Source: DASXIW01 sp036497785
GTDB lineage: Bacteria > Pseudomonadota > Alphaproteobacteria > Acetobacterales > Acetobacteraceae
Length of the DNA stretch: 20,573 bases
Direction: 5' to 3'
NCBI GenBank assembly: GCA_036497785.1
Contig: DASXIW010000293.1
Location: forward strand, 1-20,573
In this document: positions 13,426-20,573 of the stretch, in pieces
How positions within the stretch are numbered: the stretch's first letter is position 1
Layout: every line of letters starts with the position of its first letter
Position numbers and translations under genes: made by a program
The notes under the pieces: generated by a model
Told to the model about the DNA's origin: nothing
The model's database searches: none
Seen by the model: only the letters and a program-made list of their open reading frames with translations

Positions 13426-13485
13426 TGCCGGCCGGCACGTGGACAATTTGCAAATTTTCCATGCATGGCTGCGTGACGTAACGTC
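13426..13485. promoter_or_regulatory. Cluster of perfect palindromes ahead of the hydrolase operon
   Basis: Four dyad-symmetric sites lie in 60 bases: TGCCGGCCGGCA (13426-13437), AATTTGCAAATT (13445-13456), CCATGCATGG (13459-13468) and GACGT-A-ACGTC (13475-13485). They sit between the dehydrogenase stop (13417) and the preferred hydrolase start (13514). The middle is locally A/T-rich. This looks like an operator/promoter region for the hydrolase-MFS-peptidase genes; no -35/-10 pair is convincing. Confidence 0.45.
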
Positions 13486-13513
13486 GCCCGCGTTCAACGA
13501 AAAAGGTTTCCGC

Positions 13514-14341
13514 ATGACCTCTTCCACTAACTGGGGGCGTATGACCAACGCCCAGCGCAATGCCGCCTACAACAACAGCGCCGCCGTCGCGAACAGCCAG
13601 CAGAGCATGGCCGCAAGGCTTGCCGTTTCCACCGAATTTCGCGCCAGGCACAAGCAGCATCTCGACATCCCCTACGGCCGGCGCGAGCTTAACAAATGTG
13701 ATATCTACCCCTCCGCCAATCCCGGCGCGCCGTGCCTGGTGTTCTTCCATGGCGGGTATTGGCAGGGCGGCAGCCGGGAAGCGGCGGCGATCCTGACCGA
13801 GGGGGTGCTGGCGCATGGCTGGTCCGCTGCCCTGCCCGGCTACACGCTGGCGCCCGATAACTCGCTGGCCGGAATCATCGCCGAGCTGAACGCCGCGATG
13901 GACTGGTTCGCGGCGAACCGGGCGGCGTACGGCATCACGGGCAAGATCATCATCTCCGGCTGGTCCGCCGGCGGGCACCTGACCGCCATGATGCTGAATC
14001 ATGCCGCCGTGTCGGCCGGTCTCGCGATGTCCGGGGTGTTCGAGCTTGGCCCGATCCGGGACACCTACCTGAACGTGAAATTGCAGCTGACGGAAGAAGA
14101 GATCGCCACGCTCTCGCCGCTGCGCCTGCCGCCGGTGAAAAAGCCGCTTTCCATCGCCTATGGCTCGCTGGAGCTGCAGGCGCTGGTCGATGACAGCCGG
14201 GCGCTACATGCGATGCGCTCGGCCGCCCATCTGCCGGGCGCGCTCATCCCGGTGGCCGGCACCGAGCATTTCACTGTGCTCGACACGTTGCAGAAGCCGG
14301 ACGGGGAACTGACCCGCGAGCTTCTGACGATGGTCGATTGA
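13514..14341 (+). CDS. Alpha/beta hydrolase (esterase / kynurenine formamidase-like)
   Basis: 275-aa hydrolase: oxyanion motif HGGYW (79-83), nucleophile Ser151 in GWSAGGH, and His252 in GTEHFTVLD; the acid is probably Asp226 or Glu220. This pattern is typical of arylformamidase-like and small-ester hydrolases. The ATG at 13514 has AAAGG 7 bases upstream. A GTG at 13439 opens the same frame, but its extra 25 codons would cover the palindrome cluster and show no family sequence. No signal peptide, so it is cytosolic. The following hairpin, ACS-family carrier and M14-type peptidase suggest an uptake-and-hydrolysis unit for an amide or ester; substrate unknown. Confidence 0.85.
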   Translation: MTSSTNWGRMTNAQRNAAYNNSAAVANSQQSMAARLAVSTEFRARHKQHLDIPYGRRELNKCDIYPSANPGAPCLVFFHGGYWQGGSREAAAILTEGVLAHGWSAALPGYTLAPDNSLAGIIAELNAAMDWFAANRAAYGITGKIIISGWSAGGHLTAMMLNHAAVSAGLAMSGVFELGPIRDTYLNVKLQLTEEEIATLSPLRLPPVKKPLSIAYGSLELQALVDDSRALHAMRSAAHLPGALIPVAGTEHFTVLDTLQKPDGELTRELLTMVD

Positions 14342-14360
14342 TCCCGGACTCGCCCATCGG

Positions 14361-14381
14361 CCCGCGCGACGATCGCGCGGG
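14361..14381 (+). terminator. Strong hairpin after the alpha/beta hydrolase gene
   Basis: A 9-bp perfect stem (CCCGCGCGA with TCGCGCGGG) and 3-base loop begins 20 bases past the hydrolase stop. No U tract follows, so it may weaken rather than stop read-through into the transporter gene, or stabilise the upstream mRNA. Confidence 0.45.
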
Positions 14382-14476
14382 ACCGCGCGCATGACGATCC
14401 GGCGATGCCCGATGCGCTGCCGGCCGATGAGAAACGTGCCGCCTGCCCAGGGCTGGCAATTGGGAGGCGACATTCG

Positions 14477-15739
14477 ATGACCCCGGTGCAACAGGCCGCG
14501 TTGCGGAAGACGGCCTGGCGGCTCGTGCCGTTGCTGACCATCGCCTATATCTTCAACTATCTCGACCGCACCTGCCTCGGCTTTGCCGCGCTGACAATGA
14601 ACAAGGATATCGGACTGAGCGCGAGCCAGTTCGGGTTCGGCGCCGGTATCTTTTTCCTCGGCTATTCGTTCTTCGAAATTCCCAGCAATCTGGCGATGTA
14701 CCGCTTCGGCGCGCGGCGCTGGATCGCGCGCATCCTGATCACTTGGGGCATCGCCTCCGCCGCCACCGCTCTCGTGGTGGGGCCGAACAGCTTCTATTTG
14801 GTGCGCTTCCTGCTCGGTATCGCCGAGGCCGGGTTCTTTCCGGGCATCACCTTCTTCATCTCCGCCTGGTTTCCCACGCAGTATCGCACCCAGATGCTGG
14901 CCTGGTTCCTGCTGGGGATCCCCGCGTCATCGCTGATCGGCGGCCCGATCTGCGGCCTGTTGCTGGAATTGGACGGCGTGTTTGGCCTCGCCGGCTGGAA
15001 ATGGCTGTTCCTGGCCGTCAGCCTGCCTTGCGTGCTGCTCGGCGTGTTGGTGTTGTGCGTGCTCGCGGATCGGCCGCAGGAGGCATCGTGGCTGACACAG
15101 GACGAACGCAACGCTTTGGACGAAATGTTGGCCGCCGAGGTCCGGGAGCGGCCGAAGCATTCCGTGCTGTCGGCGATCGCGGATACGCGGGTGCTGATCC
15201 TGGCGGCGGTGCAGTTCGGCTTCACCCTCGGCTCCTACGGTATCGGCATCTGGTTGCCGCTGATCGTGAAGGCCCATCATCTGACCAATCTGACCGTGGG
15301 CTTCATCTCCGCCGTGCCGTATCTATTCGCCTGCCTCGGCATGTTGGCTTGGGCGTGGCATGTGGATCGCACCGGCCGCAAGATCAGCAACCTCACGATC
15401 ACCTGCCTTTTGTCAGCGGTTGGTCTGGTGATTTCGGTGCTGACGAGCTCGCTGCTGATCGGGCTGTTCGGGCTGACGGTGGCACTGATCGGCGTGACGG
15501 CCGCGCGCGCGGTGTTCTGGACCATCCCGACGCGCTTCCTGACCGGCATCGCGGCGGCCGGTGGGCTCGCCTTCATTAACATGATCGGCACGATCGGGGG
15601 CTTCGCCGGCCCCGCCATGATGGGTTGGCTGCGCGACGCAACCGGCTCATTCACCGCGGGGCTGATGGCGATGGCCGGCATCATGCTGGCCGCGACGGCT
15701 CTGGCGGCGTCGCTCCGGCTGGTCGTGCAGCAGGAATAG
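14477..15739 (+). CDS. MFS transporter, anion:cation symporter (ACS) family
   Basis: 420-aa inner-membrane carrier with about 12 transmembrane segments. The N-terminal NYLDRTCLGFAALTMNKDIG segment and GIAEAGFFPGITFFISAWFP around TM4 are hallmarks of the ACS family, which imports organic anions such as tartrate, phthalate, glucarate or hydroxyphenylacetate with protons. A cytoplasmic loop (about 195-235) separates the two halves; HVDRTGRK is the repeat of the MFS loop motif in the second half. Start at 14477 with GGGAGG upstream; an open extension to 14405 contains no family sequence. Between a hydrolase and a metallopeptidase, so it probably brings in their substrate or a product. Confidence 0.9.
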   Translation: MTPVQQAALRKTAWRLVPLLTIAYIFNYLDRTCLGFAALTMNKDIGLSASQFGFGAGIFFLGYSFFEIPSNLAMYRFGARRWIARILITWGIASAATALVVGPNSFYLVRFLLGIAEAGFFPGITFFISAWFPTQYRTQMLAWFLLGIPASSLIGGPICGLLLELDGVFGLAGWKWLFLAVSLPCVLLGVLVLCVLADRPQEASWLTQDERNALDEMLAAEVRERPKHSVLSAIADTRVLILAAVQFGFTLGSYGIGIWLPLIVKAHHLTNLTVGFISAVPYLFACLGMLAWAWHVDRTGRKISNLTITCLLSAVGLVISVLTSSLLIGLFGLTVALIGVTAARAVFWTIPTRFLTGIAAAGGLAFINMIGTIGGFAGPAMMGWLRDATGSFTAGLMAMAGIMLAATALAASLRLVVQQE

Positions 15740-15791
15740 CCGCCGAGCGCCTTCCGTTTCTTTCAGTCCTTCATTCCGCGCAGAGATCAAT

Positions 15792-17537
15792 ATGACGAAT
15801 TTGCTCGAAGCAGAATTTCCCCGGACGCTGGACGGGCTGATCGCCCGCTTCGCGACCCCGGCCGGCCGCGGCATGCGCGTAGAAGCGTGGTTGTTCGAGG
15901 ATGCTGCCGCCCGGCGCGCCGGCGAACGCGCGCTCGCGGCGCATGGCGTGACCGCGACCCTGCGCAGCGCGTACAAACCGGTGCTGCATGCGCTGCGCGA
16001 GGAGGCCGATCTGCGCGACCTCGCGGAAGTGTTGATCCACACGCCAACCCACCCCGAAGGATCGGCGCTGCGCTTTCGGCTGGAGACCTATCCGCTCGCC
16101 GGATTATTGGGAGACGTGCCGGTTCGCTTCGCGGACGGGACCGACGAGTTGGACTACGAAGCCGTGATCACCAAACGATCCGGCGAGCGCGTCACGCATC
16201 GCATCTTCGCGCCCAACCGGATTCGGCCGGATCATCTCGGCAAACCAACGCTTTCCAGCACGGGCTGGCTGCGCGTCTGGCGGCCCGGCAGCACCGCGCC
16301 GGATGAGGACGGCCCGCTCGAGACCGAGTATGAGGTGGCATTCCACGCCATCATGGCGGCGGTGATGGCGCATGACTGGGGCAACGCCTCGCCCTGCTTC
16401 GAGACGCTGGACATCGCTGTGGAGACCGGGGGCATAGAGGAGCGTTTGCCCTATCAGGATGAGTGCGTCAGCACGCGCGAAGCGTTGCACGAGGATCTGT
16501 ATTTTTCCATCCTGGAAGTCTTCCAACGCCATTTCGGCCTGGCCGCCGGCGATCGCGGATTGCAGCCGGGGCAAATCATTCCCGATATCCGCGCGGGCAA
16601 TGGTCCGACGAAACTGCGCGTGGCGCTGCTGCCGCCCGTGGCGCGTCCGATCGCGGGGGATCCGGGAGAAACGCTGGCGGAGGCGTCCCGCCCGCTGACC
16701 CCGGCGCGGATCCAGGCCGAACTCGCTTCCCTTGGCGGGCATGGCTTTACCGCGACATCCGTCCAAGGCCGCCTTGTGCTTGCCGCGCAGTTTCCGGGAT
16801 CGGGGCCCGGCATACTTGTCTCCGCCGGCCAGCATGCCAACGAGACATCCGGCGTAGTCGGCGCGCTGCGCGCGGCGCCGCTGCTGCAGGCACGCGGCGT
16901 GAACTTCGCGCTGATCCCGCAGGAAAACCCGGACGGCTACGCGCTGCACTACCGGCTGCGGGAAGCCAATCCCGGCCATATGCATCACGCCGCCCGCTAC
17001 ACCGCGCTGGGCGACGATCTGCAAGTCCGCAAATCCGAACCGTTCTATGAAAAGGCCGCCCGGCTGGAAGCATTCCGGCGCATCGGCGCGCAACTGCACA
17101 TCAACCTGCACGGCTATCCCGCTCATGAATGGACCCGCCCGCTGACCGACTACGTGCCGCGCGGCTTCGCCCCCTGGACCATTCCGAAAGGCTTCTTCCT
17201 GATCCTGCGCCACGCGGCGGGACTGGCGGAGATGGCCGACGCATTCATCCGCGCATTGACCGCGCGTGTGTCGCAAACGCCGGGACTGCGCGCCTTCAAC
17301 GACCGGCATATCGCGACCTATCTCGCCCATGGCGAACCGCTCACCGTGCCGGTGTATGACGGCATTCCCTGCATGGTGTCGCAATCCGACGATCAGGACG
17401 TGCCGATGACGCTGATCACCGAATATCCGGATGAGACGATCTACGACGACGCCTTCCGCCTGGCGCACACGACCCAGATGGCGACTGTGCTCGCAGCGGC
17501 GGAAATTTTTCTGGCGGGGGGCGGGATTCAAATTTGA
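15792..17537 (+). CDS. M14-type zinc carboxypeptidase/deacylase with long N-terminal domain
   Basis: 581-aa protein. The C-terminal part (about 320-570) shows carboxypeptidase A-like zinc motifs: His348 and Glu351 in GQHANETSG, NPDG (379-382), His440 in HINLHGYPAHE as third ligand, and Glu544 in TEYPDE as candidate catalytic base. The first ~320 residues are not recognised; they include acidic and aromatic stretches (VAFHAIMAAVMAHDWG, LPYQDECVSTREALHEDLYF) and look like a folded domain, not a linker. No signal peptide, so cytosolic, which is unusual for digestive M14 enzymes and more like aminoacylase or small-peptide deacylase members. Starts 52 bases after the transporter with a weak ribosome site. 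The substrate is probably the transported compound. Confidence 0.8.
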   Translation: MTNLLEAEFPRTLDGLIARFATPAGRGMRVEAWLFEDAAARRAGERALAAHGVTATLRSAYKPVLHALREEADLRDLAEVLIHTPTHPEGSALRFRLETYPLAGLLGDVPVRFADGTDELDYEAVITKRSGERVTHRIFAPNRIRPDHLGKPTLSSTGWLRVWRPGSTAPDEDGPLETEYEVAFHAIMAAVMAHDWGNASPCFETLDIAVETGGIEERLPYQDECVSTREALHEDLYFSILEVFQRHFGLAAGDRGLQPGQIIPDIRAGNGPTKLRVALLPPVARPIAGDPGETLAEASRPLTPARIQAELASLGGHGFTATSVQGRLVLAAQFPGSGPGILVSAGQHANETSGVVGALRAAPLLQARGVNFALIPQENPDGYALHYRLREANPGHMHHAARYTALGDDLQVRKSEPFYEKAARLEAFRRIGAQLHINLHGYPAHEWTRPLTDYVPRGFAPWTIPKGFFLILRHAAGLAEMADAFIRALTARVSQTPGLRAFNDRHIATYLAHGEPLTVPVYDGIPCMVSQSDDQDVPMTLITEYPDETIYDDAFRLAHTTQMATVLAAAEIFLAGGGIQI

Positions 17538-17562
17538 CACTGGCGCGGCGCGGTGGGATTTG
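17534..17562 (+). promoter_or_regulatory. Possible promoter for the HTH protein gene
   Basis: A perfect TTGACA (17534-17539) overlaps the metallopeptidase stop codon. At 17 bases the -10 candidate is only GATTTG (17557-17562), so the match is weak. The 85-base gap to the next gene gives room for a promoter. Confidence 0.25.
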
Positions 17563-17622
17563 CCAGAGTGTTGTTCTTGATACGTTCCAACCGACTCCCG
17601 GCCACGACGAGAGAGAGCAAGA

Positions 17623-18327
17623 ATGGCCCGCATCGCCAAGTCCGAACACGCGACCATCCAGCGTCTGGTGGAGGTCGAGCGCAAGAAAGTCCCGGAGATC
17701 GCAGCCGAGTATGGCTGCACCCCGGCCAATATCTACGCCATCCTGACCCGCCTGCGCTGCCCCGGCCCGGCCGCCGCGAATGACCCCACGCCTGTGGTGG
17801 AGGCCGAGGTGGAAACCGTCGCGAACGCGGTCACGGAAGAAATGCCGGAAGAGGCCACCCCGCCAACATTGCAGGCGCCGTTCGAGTTGGTCGTGGCGAA
17901 CGGCCCGGGCCGGAAGGGACGCGCGCCGCGCGACGGGCAAAAGCGCCGGGCTGCTCCAGAGCAGGCCCCGGCGCCCGAGCCAGCCCCGCTGCTGGAGGTG
18001 GCCGAAGCCACGCCTGCCCCGGCGCCCATCCCCCCCGCGCCGCCCGCCGCAATCCCGCTTGCGGCAAAACCTCCGGCGGAAACTGTCACCCCCGCCGTTC
18101 GGAATGCGTCACGCAATGCCGCCGCGCCCAAGGCCCGGCTCAAGAGTGGCTACGGCCTTTGCACACGCTCGCCCGAAGGCGATGACAGCATCACACCGTT
18201 CCGGTCGCTGGAAGACCTGCTCTCCGCCGTGAAACCCATCCTCCGGGCATCGGCAAATGCGCCGGAACCGGTGTGGTTCTCGATCCAGCCAATGGATCTG
18301 GCGGATATCGATCTGGAGACGTTGTAG
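17623..18327 (+). CDS. Small HTH protein with Pro/Ala-rich linker and conserved C-terminal tail
   Basis: 234 aa in three parts. Residues 10-45 form a helix-turn-helix of the homeodomain/resolvase style (VERKKVPEIAAEYGCTPANIYAILTRLR). Residues about 50-165 are a low-complexity linker rich in Pro, Ala and Glu with a basic patch (GRKGRAPRDGQKRR). Residues about 168-234 (YGLCTRSPEGDDSITPFRSLEDLLSAVKPILRAS, then EPVWFSIQPMDLADIDLETL) look folded and acidic at the end. I do not recognise a named family. GAGAGAG precedes the ATG. A DNA-binding regulator is the natural reading, but its target is unknown; it converges on cydB, so it is not co-transcribed with the oxidase genes. Confidence 0.75.
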   Translation: MARIAKSEHATIQRLVEVERKKVPEIAAEYGCTPANIYAILTRLRCPGPAAANDPTPVVEAEVETVANAVTEEMPEEATPPTLQAPFELVVANGPGRKGRAPRDGQKRRAAPEQAPAPEPAPLLEVAEATPAPAPIPPAPPAAIPLAAKPPAETVTPAVRNASRNAAAPKARLKSGYGLCTRSPEGDDSITPFRSLEDLLSAVKPILRASANAPEPVWFSIQPMDLADIDLETL

Positions 18328-18336
18328 GAGCAGGAA

Positions 18337-18363
18337 GGCTACCTCGCGCGGCACAGAGTAGCC
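18337..18363. terminator. Weak hairpin between convergent HTH and cydB genes
   Basis: GGCTAC (18337-18342) pairs with GTAGCC (18358-18363); two further pairs are possible with a one-base bulge. It lies in the 43-base convergent gap. Stability is modest and there is no U tract. Confidence 0.3.
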
Positions 18364-18370
18364 GCCCCCA

Positions 18371-19387
18371 TCAATGGTAATGTGTTCCGGGCACGACCTT
18401 GCCGCGGAACACCCAATAGGCGTAGCCCGTGTAGATCAAAATGATCGGCACCAGCACCAGCGCGCCGGCCAGCAGGAATTCCTGGCTGGCGAGCGGGGCT
18501 GCGGCATCCCAGATGGAAATGCCGGGCGGGACCATGTTCGGGTAGATGCTGATGCCCAGCCCGGCGAAGCACAGCAGGAACCAGCCCAGGACGCACAGGA
18601 ACGGCGTGAGGTGGTGGCCCAGCATCAGGCCGCGCCAGAATATCCAGGCCAATAGCAGCATGAGCACCGGCACCGGGCTGGTCAGCAATATGCCGGGCCA
18701 GCCGAACCAGCGTGCGGCAAAGACCGGGTTCAGCAGCGGGGTCCACACGCTGACCACACCGATCAGCGCCAGCACCGCGGCGCCGAGGATGCCGGCATGG
18801 CGGCGGCAGCGATCGTGCAAGCCGCCTTCCGTGCGCCAGATCAGCCAGCATGCGCCGAGCAGGGCATAGCCGACGACGACGGCGAGGCCGCAGAGCACGG
18901 TGAACGGGGTAAGCCAATCCCACCAGCCGCCGGCATAGTGGCGGTCCACCACCTTGATGCCTTGCAGCAGGCCGCCGAGGGTGAGGCCCTGGCAGAGCGC
19001 GGCGATCGTGGAGCCGCCGAAGAAGGCATAATCCCACGCCGCGCGCCCGGCGGGAGTTGCGGCGCGAAAGCGGAATTCGAAGGCGACGCCACGGAAGATC
19101 AGGGCTAGCAGCATGCCCATGATGGTGGGGTACATGGCCGGCATGATGGTGGCGTAGGCCAGCGGAAACACCGCGAACAGGCCGCCGCCGCCCAGTATCA
19201 GCCAGGTTTCGTTGCCATCCCAGACGGGCGCGATGGAATTCACCATCACGTCGCGGTCGCCGTCCTCATGCTCGATGGCGAACAGGATGCCGATGCCCAG
19301 GTCGAACCCGTCCATCATGACATAGGCGACCACGGCGAAGGCGATCAGCCCAGCCCAGATCAGCGGAACGTCGAGGGATGCGAACAT
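18371..19387 (-). CDS. cydB: Cytochrome bd / CIO-type ubiquinol oxidase subunit II
   Basis: 338-aa polytopic membrane protein, subunit II of the cytochrome bd quinol oxidase that reduces oxygen to water. MDGFDLG (25-31), VWDGNETWLILGGGGLFAVFP (55-75) and the TM-rich remainder are the CydB signatures, and the C-terminus YTGYAYWVFRGKV is typical. Length fits the cyanide-insensitive (CioB) branch. The ATG at 19387 is preceded by GGGGAG, which overlaps the end of the subunit I gene; only 5 bases separate the two genes. An open extension further upstream runs through cydA in another frame and is not real. Confidence 0.93.
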   Translation of the reverse strand: MFASLDVPLIWAGLIAFAVVAYVMMDGFDLGIGILFAIEHEDGDRDVMVNSIAPVWDGNETWLILGGGGLFAVFPLAYATIMPAMYPTIMGMLLALIFRGVAFEFRFRAATPAGRAAWDYAFFGGSTIAALCQGLTLGGLLQGIKVVDRHYAGGWWDWLTPFTVLCGLAVVVGYALLGACWLIWRTEGGLHDRCRRHAGILGAAVLALIGVVSVWTPLLNPVFAARWFGWPGILLTSPVPVLMLLLAWIFWRGLMLGHHLTPFLCVLGWFLLCFAGLGISIYPNMVPPGISIWDAAAPLASQEFLLAGALVLVPIILIYTGYAYWVFRGKVVPGTHYH

Positions 19388-19392
19388 GCGGA

Positions 19393-20573
19393 TTACTCCC
19401 CGGCCGGCAGATGTTCGTGCGGCCGGCTGCCCGGCCCGGGCGTGATGCCGGCGCTGCGCGTCGGCTGGTCGGGGGCGGGGCCTGCCTCGCCGGCCAGCGG
19501 CGGCCGGCTCATCATGCGGAACAGGAAGGTGACGCCGGCGCCGAAGACGACCAGATAGACCACGACAAAGGCCAGCAGCGATGTCGCCACACCCGGCGTG
19601 CCAATCGGCGAGACGCTGTCGGCGGTGCGGAGCATGCCATAGACGGTGTAAGGCTGCCGTCCCACCTCGGTGACGACCCAACCGGACAGCAGGGCGATGA
19701 AGCCGGCCGGCGCCATCGCCACCATCGCGCCCAGCAGCCAGCCAGTATGGAACAGCCGGCCGCCGCGCCGCAGGAACAGCCCCGCGAGACCTATGGCGGC
19801 CATCAGGAAGCCAAGACCGACCATCACCCGGAACGCCCAGAACACCACCGGCGAGAATGGCCGGTCGGCCGGATTGAAATCCTTCAGGCCCCGGATCTCA
19901 CCGTTCCAGTCATGGGTCAGGATCAGGCTGCCGAGATGCGGGATCTCCAGCGCGTAATCGGTGGTTTCGGTGCGCATGTTGGGCATGCCGAACAGGATCA
20001 GCGGCACCCCGCGCCCGGTATTCCAGTCGCCTTCCAGGGCAGCGATCTTGGCGGGTTGGTACTCGAGCGTGTTCAGCCCATGCATGTCGCCCATCAGGAT
20101 CTGCAGGGGTGCTACGATCATTGCCATCCACATGGCCATGGAGAACATGGTGCGCGCGGCCGGATTGCTGGGGTTGCGCAACAGATGGAAGGCGCCGACC
20201 GCACCGACGAAGAAGGCCACGCTGAGGTAGCTGGCCAGCACCATATGCGGCAGGCGGTAGAAGAAGCTGGGATTGAAGATGATGGCGAGCCAATCCGCCG
20301 GCAGAAAATGCCCGTCCGCCGTCAGCGTGTAGCCGCTCGGCGTCTGCATCCAGCTATTGACCGACAGGATCCAGAAGGCACTGAACAATGTGCCGATGGC
20401 GACGATGCAGGTGGCCATGAAGTGCAGGCCACGCCCGACCTTTCGCATGCCGAACAGCATGATGCCGAGGAAGCCGGCTTCCAGAAAGAACGCCGTCAGT
20501 ACCTCATAGCCCATCAGCGGGCCAAGGACGGGGCCGGCCTTGTCGGCGAATTCGGACCAGTTGGTGCCGAATT
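19393..20573 (-). CDS. cydA: Cytochrome bd / CIO-type ubiquinol oxidase subunit I (5' end outside window)
   Basis: The C-terminal ~393 residues of subunit I; the frame stays open to the window edge, where it reads FGTNWSEFADKAGPVLGP before an internal Met at 20514. YEVLTAFFLEAG holds two Glu eight residues apart, matching E. coli CydA Glu99 and Glu107 near the heme b595/d site. GRQPYTVYGMLRT is the GRQPW-type motif near the heme b558 ligand. The periplasmic Q loop after AKIAALEGDWNT is short (GVPLILFGMPNMRTET follows soon), as in the CioA/short-Q-loop branch and unlike E. coli CydA. The N-terminal part with the heme d ligand His is missing only because the window ends. Confidence 0.92.
   Translation of the reverse strand, partial: FGTNWSEFADKAGPVLGPLMGYEVLTAFFLEAGFLGIMLFGMRKVGRGLHFMATCIVAIGTLFSAFWILSVNSWMQTPSGYTLTADGHFLPADWLAIIFNPSFFYRLPHMVLASYLSVAFFVGAVGAFHLLRNPSNPAARTMFSMAMWMAMIVAPLQILMGDMHGLNTLEYQPAKIAALEGDWNTGRGVPLILFGMPNMRTETTDYALEIPHLGSLILTHDWNGEIRGLKDFNPADRPFSPVVFWAFRVMVGLGFLMAAIGLAGLFLRRGGRLFHTGWLLGAMVAMAPAGFIALLSGWVVTEVGRQPYTVYGMLRTADSVSPIGTPGVATSLLAFVVVYLVVFGAGVTFLFRMMSRPPLAGEAGPAPDQPTRSAGITPGPGSRPHEHLPAGE

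Noticed and set aside
13439..13513. GTG start for the alpha/beta hydrolase at 13439
   Set aside because: It would translate through the palindrome cluster; the ATG at 13514 has a better ribosome binding site and begins the family-like sequence.
16104..17729. 541-codon open frame on the minus strand, antisense to the M14-type peptidase
   Set aside because: No family motifs; the plus-strand protein has zinc-binding and catalytic motifs.

Overview
This 20.6-kb window is G+C-rich, tightly packed bacterial DNA. Gene content and protein style (DmdB/DmdC-type acyl-CoA enzymes, a CIO-like cytochrome bd oxidase, an ACS-family MFS carrier, an unusual A/T-tract palindromic intergenic element) suggest an alphaproteobacterium, probably Acetobacteraceae. 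That assignment is inference; there is no rRNA or marker gene to confirm it.

Layout. 1-353: wreck of an IS630-family transposase (internal deletion plus frameshift, cut by the window edge). 354-681: non-coding, with one hairpin behind the next operon. 682-7673 (minus strand): a catabolic operon read in the order long-form acyl-CoA dehydrogenase, SDR, ACAD10/11-like acyl-CoA dehydrogenase, APH-like kinase, small DUF6285 protein, acyl-CoA ligase. The last five match, class by class, the LvaD-C-A-B-E enzymes of Pseudomonas putida levulinate/4-hydroxyacid catabolism: CoA activation, keto reduction, phosphorylation of the 4-hydroxyl by kinase plus small partner, and loss of phosphate on an acyl-CoA dehydrogenase fold. 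This is the most interesting unit here. A striking inverted repeat (5804-5895) separates the long dehydrogenase from the other five.

7733-9125: divergent RNA-modification genes, an RluA-type pseudouridine synthase (minus) and a TrmH/SpoU-type 2'-O-methyltransferase (plus). 9198-10175: a D-2-hydroxyacid dehydrogenase, converging on an rlmM-like 23S rRNA methyltransferase that is translationally coupled to a DUF423 membrane protein; E. coli has the same pair order (ygdD-rlmM). 11534-13417: prolyl iminopeptidase and an LtnD-like L-threonate/3-hydroxyisobutyrate-type dehydrogenase. 13514-17537: alpha/beta hydrolase, ACS-family transporter and M14-type metallopeptidase in a row, preceded by a cluster of perfect palindromes. 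17623-18327: a small HTH protein with a long Pro/Ala-rich linker. 18371-20573 (minus): cydB/cioB and the 3' part of cydA/cioA, running off the window.

No tRNA, rRNA, CRISPR array or intact mobile element was seen. Most gaps are short; hairpins mark the ends of several transcription units.
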